This document shows, piece by piece, positions 5,523-5,791 of a stretch of DNA of 5,791 nt. Position numbers and translations under genes: made by a program. Source of the stretch: Cryomorphaceae bacterium. GTDB taxonomy: Bacteria > Bacteroidota > Bacteroidia > Flavobacteriales > Crocinitomicaceae. Position 1 is the first letter of the stretch. Every line of letters starts with the position of its first letter. The notes below the pieces were generated by a model, which did not search any database, had not been told where the DNA came from, and worked only from the letters and a program-made list of their open reading frames with translations. The stretch lies in NCBI GenBank assembly GCA_021298235.1, contig JAJTDX010000171.1, forward strand, positions 1 to 5,791, written 5' to 3'.

Positions 5523-5791
5523 TCTTATCGTTTTTACAATGGCTGTCTTGCTTGTAATGGGATGTGAGGAAGCGCCGACTTTCGAGAAAACCTATGCTTT
5601 CGAGAATCATCAATGGCAACAGAATGTCAAACCATCTTTTACGGTAGATATCGTAGACGTTGAAAAAGAGTATGATTTTATACTTACACTCAGGACAACA
5701 ACGGATTACAAGTACAGTAATCTATGGGTCTACATGAGTACAACAACACCCGATGTTCAGAAGGCCCGGGAGCCCTTTGAGATCAAAATAA
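5506..5791 (+). CDS. gldH: GldH-type gliding motility lipoprotein, N-terminal part (cut by window end)
   Basis: The ATG at 5506 opens a frame to the window edge (95 full codons). It begins with a lipoprotein signal: MKARFN, a hydrophobic run, and the lipobox LVMGC with the lipidated Cys at residue 20. After it, FEKTYAFENHQW, a KPSFTVDI strand, YDFILTLRTTTDYKYSNLWVY and a REPFEIKI end match the GldH family. GldH is needed for gliding in Flavobacterium and is thought to act in the cell envelope with the Gld/type IX secretion machinery; its exact role is unresolved. The start lies inside the PSP1 gene with a 17-bp overlap in a different frame and no Shine-Dalgarno, suggesting translational coupling. 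A missing C-terminus is due only to the window end. Presence of the gene suggests, but does not prove, gliding, since non-gliding relatives also carry gld genes. Confidence 0.88.
   Translation, partial: MKARFNLIVFTMAVLLVMGCEEAPTFEKTYAFENHQWQQNVKPSFTVDIVDVEKEYDFILTLRTTTDYKYSNLWVYMSTTTPDVQKAREPFEIKI

Overview
The window looks like a chromosomal segment of a Bacteroidota bacterium, probably a Flavobacteriales-like or related gliding lineage. The markers are a GldH-type gliding lipoprotein at the right edge, a PSP1/RicT protein with the Cys-rich N-terminus typical of Bacteroidota members, a bacterial GH3-family protein, AT-rich spacers, and mostly weak or absent Shine-Dalgarno sequences. I see no RNA gene, CRISPR array, insertion sequence, attachment site or origin.

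Layout. 1-780 (+) is the C-terminal half of a GH3-family acyl-adenylating enzyme, cut by the window edge. It converges on a ten-helix EamA/DMT-family permease (1678-758, -), and the two 3' ends overlap by 23 bp. Immediately upstream of the permease start is a strong hairpin-plus-T-tract terminator (1695-1725). It closes the next minus-strand gene (3024-1743), which encodes an exported protein: signal peptide, one small beta-sandwich (carboxypeptidase-regulatory-like) domain, then a very long Lys/Glu/Ala/Arg-rich helix. As given, this gene is split by a one-base frameshift near 2163. Removing one base restores a 426-residue product. A four-copy 21-bp repeat encoding a heptad lies just beyond the shift.

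A 99-bp divergent spacer with a 14-bp perfect palindrome separates this gene from a plus-strand run: holB-like DNA polymerase III delta' (3124-4128), a PSP1/RicT-like gene (4203-5522) and gldH (5506 to beyond the window end, overlapping its neighbour by 17 bp). The run puts replication-clamp loading, a PSP1 protein and a gliding/type IX secretion-associated lipoprotein in probable co-expression. The holB-PSP1 adjacency also occurs in Bacillus (holB-yaaT).

Most of the window is ordinary housekeeping sequence. The part least explained is the exported long-helix protein: its architecture, its frameshift, its repeat and the purine-strand bias of its DNA. I found no clear evidence of a new multi-gene system.
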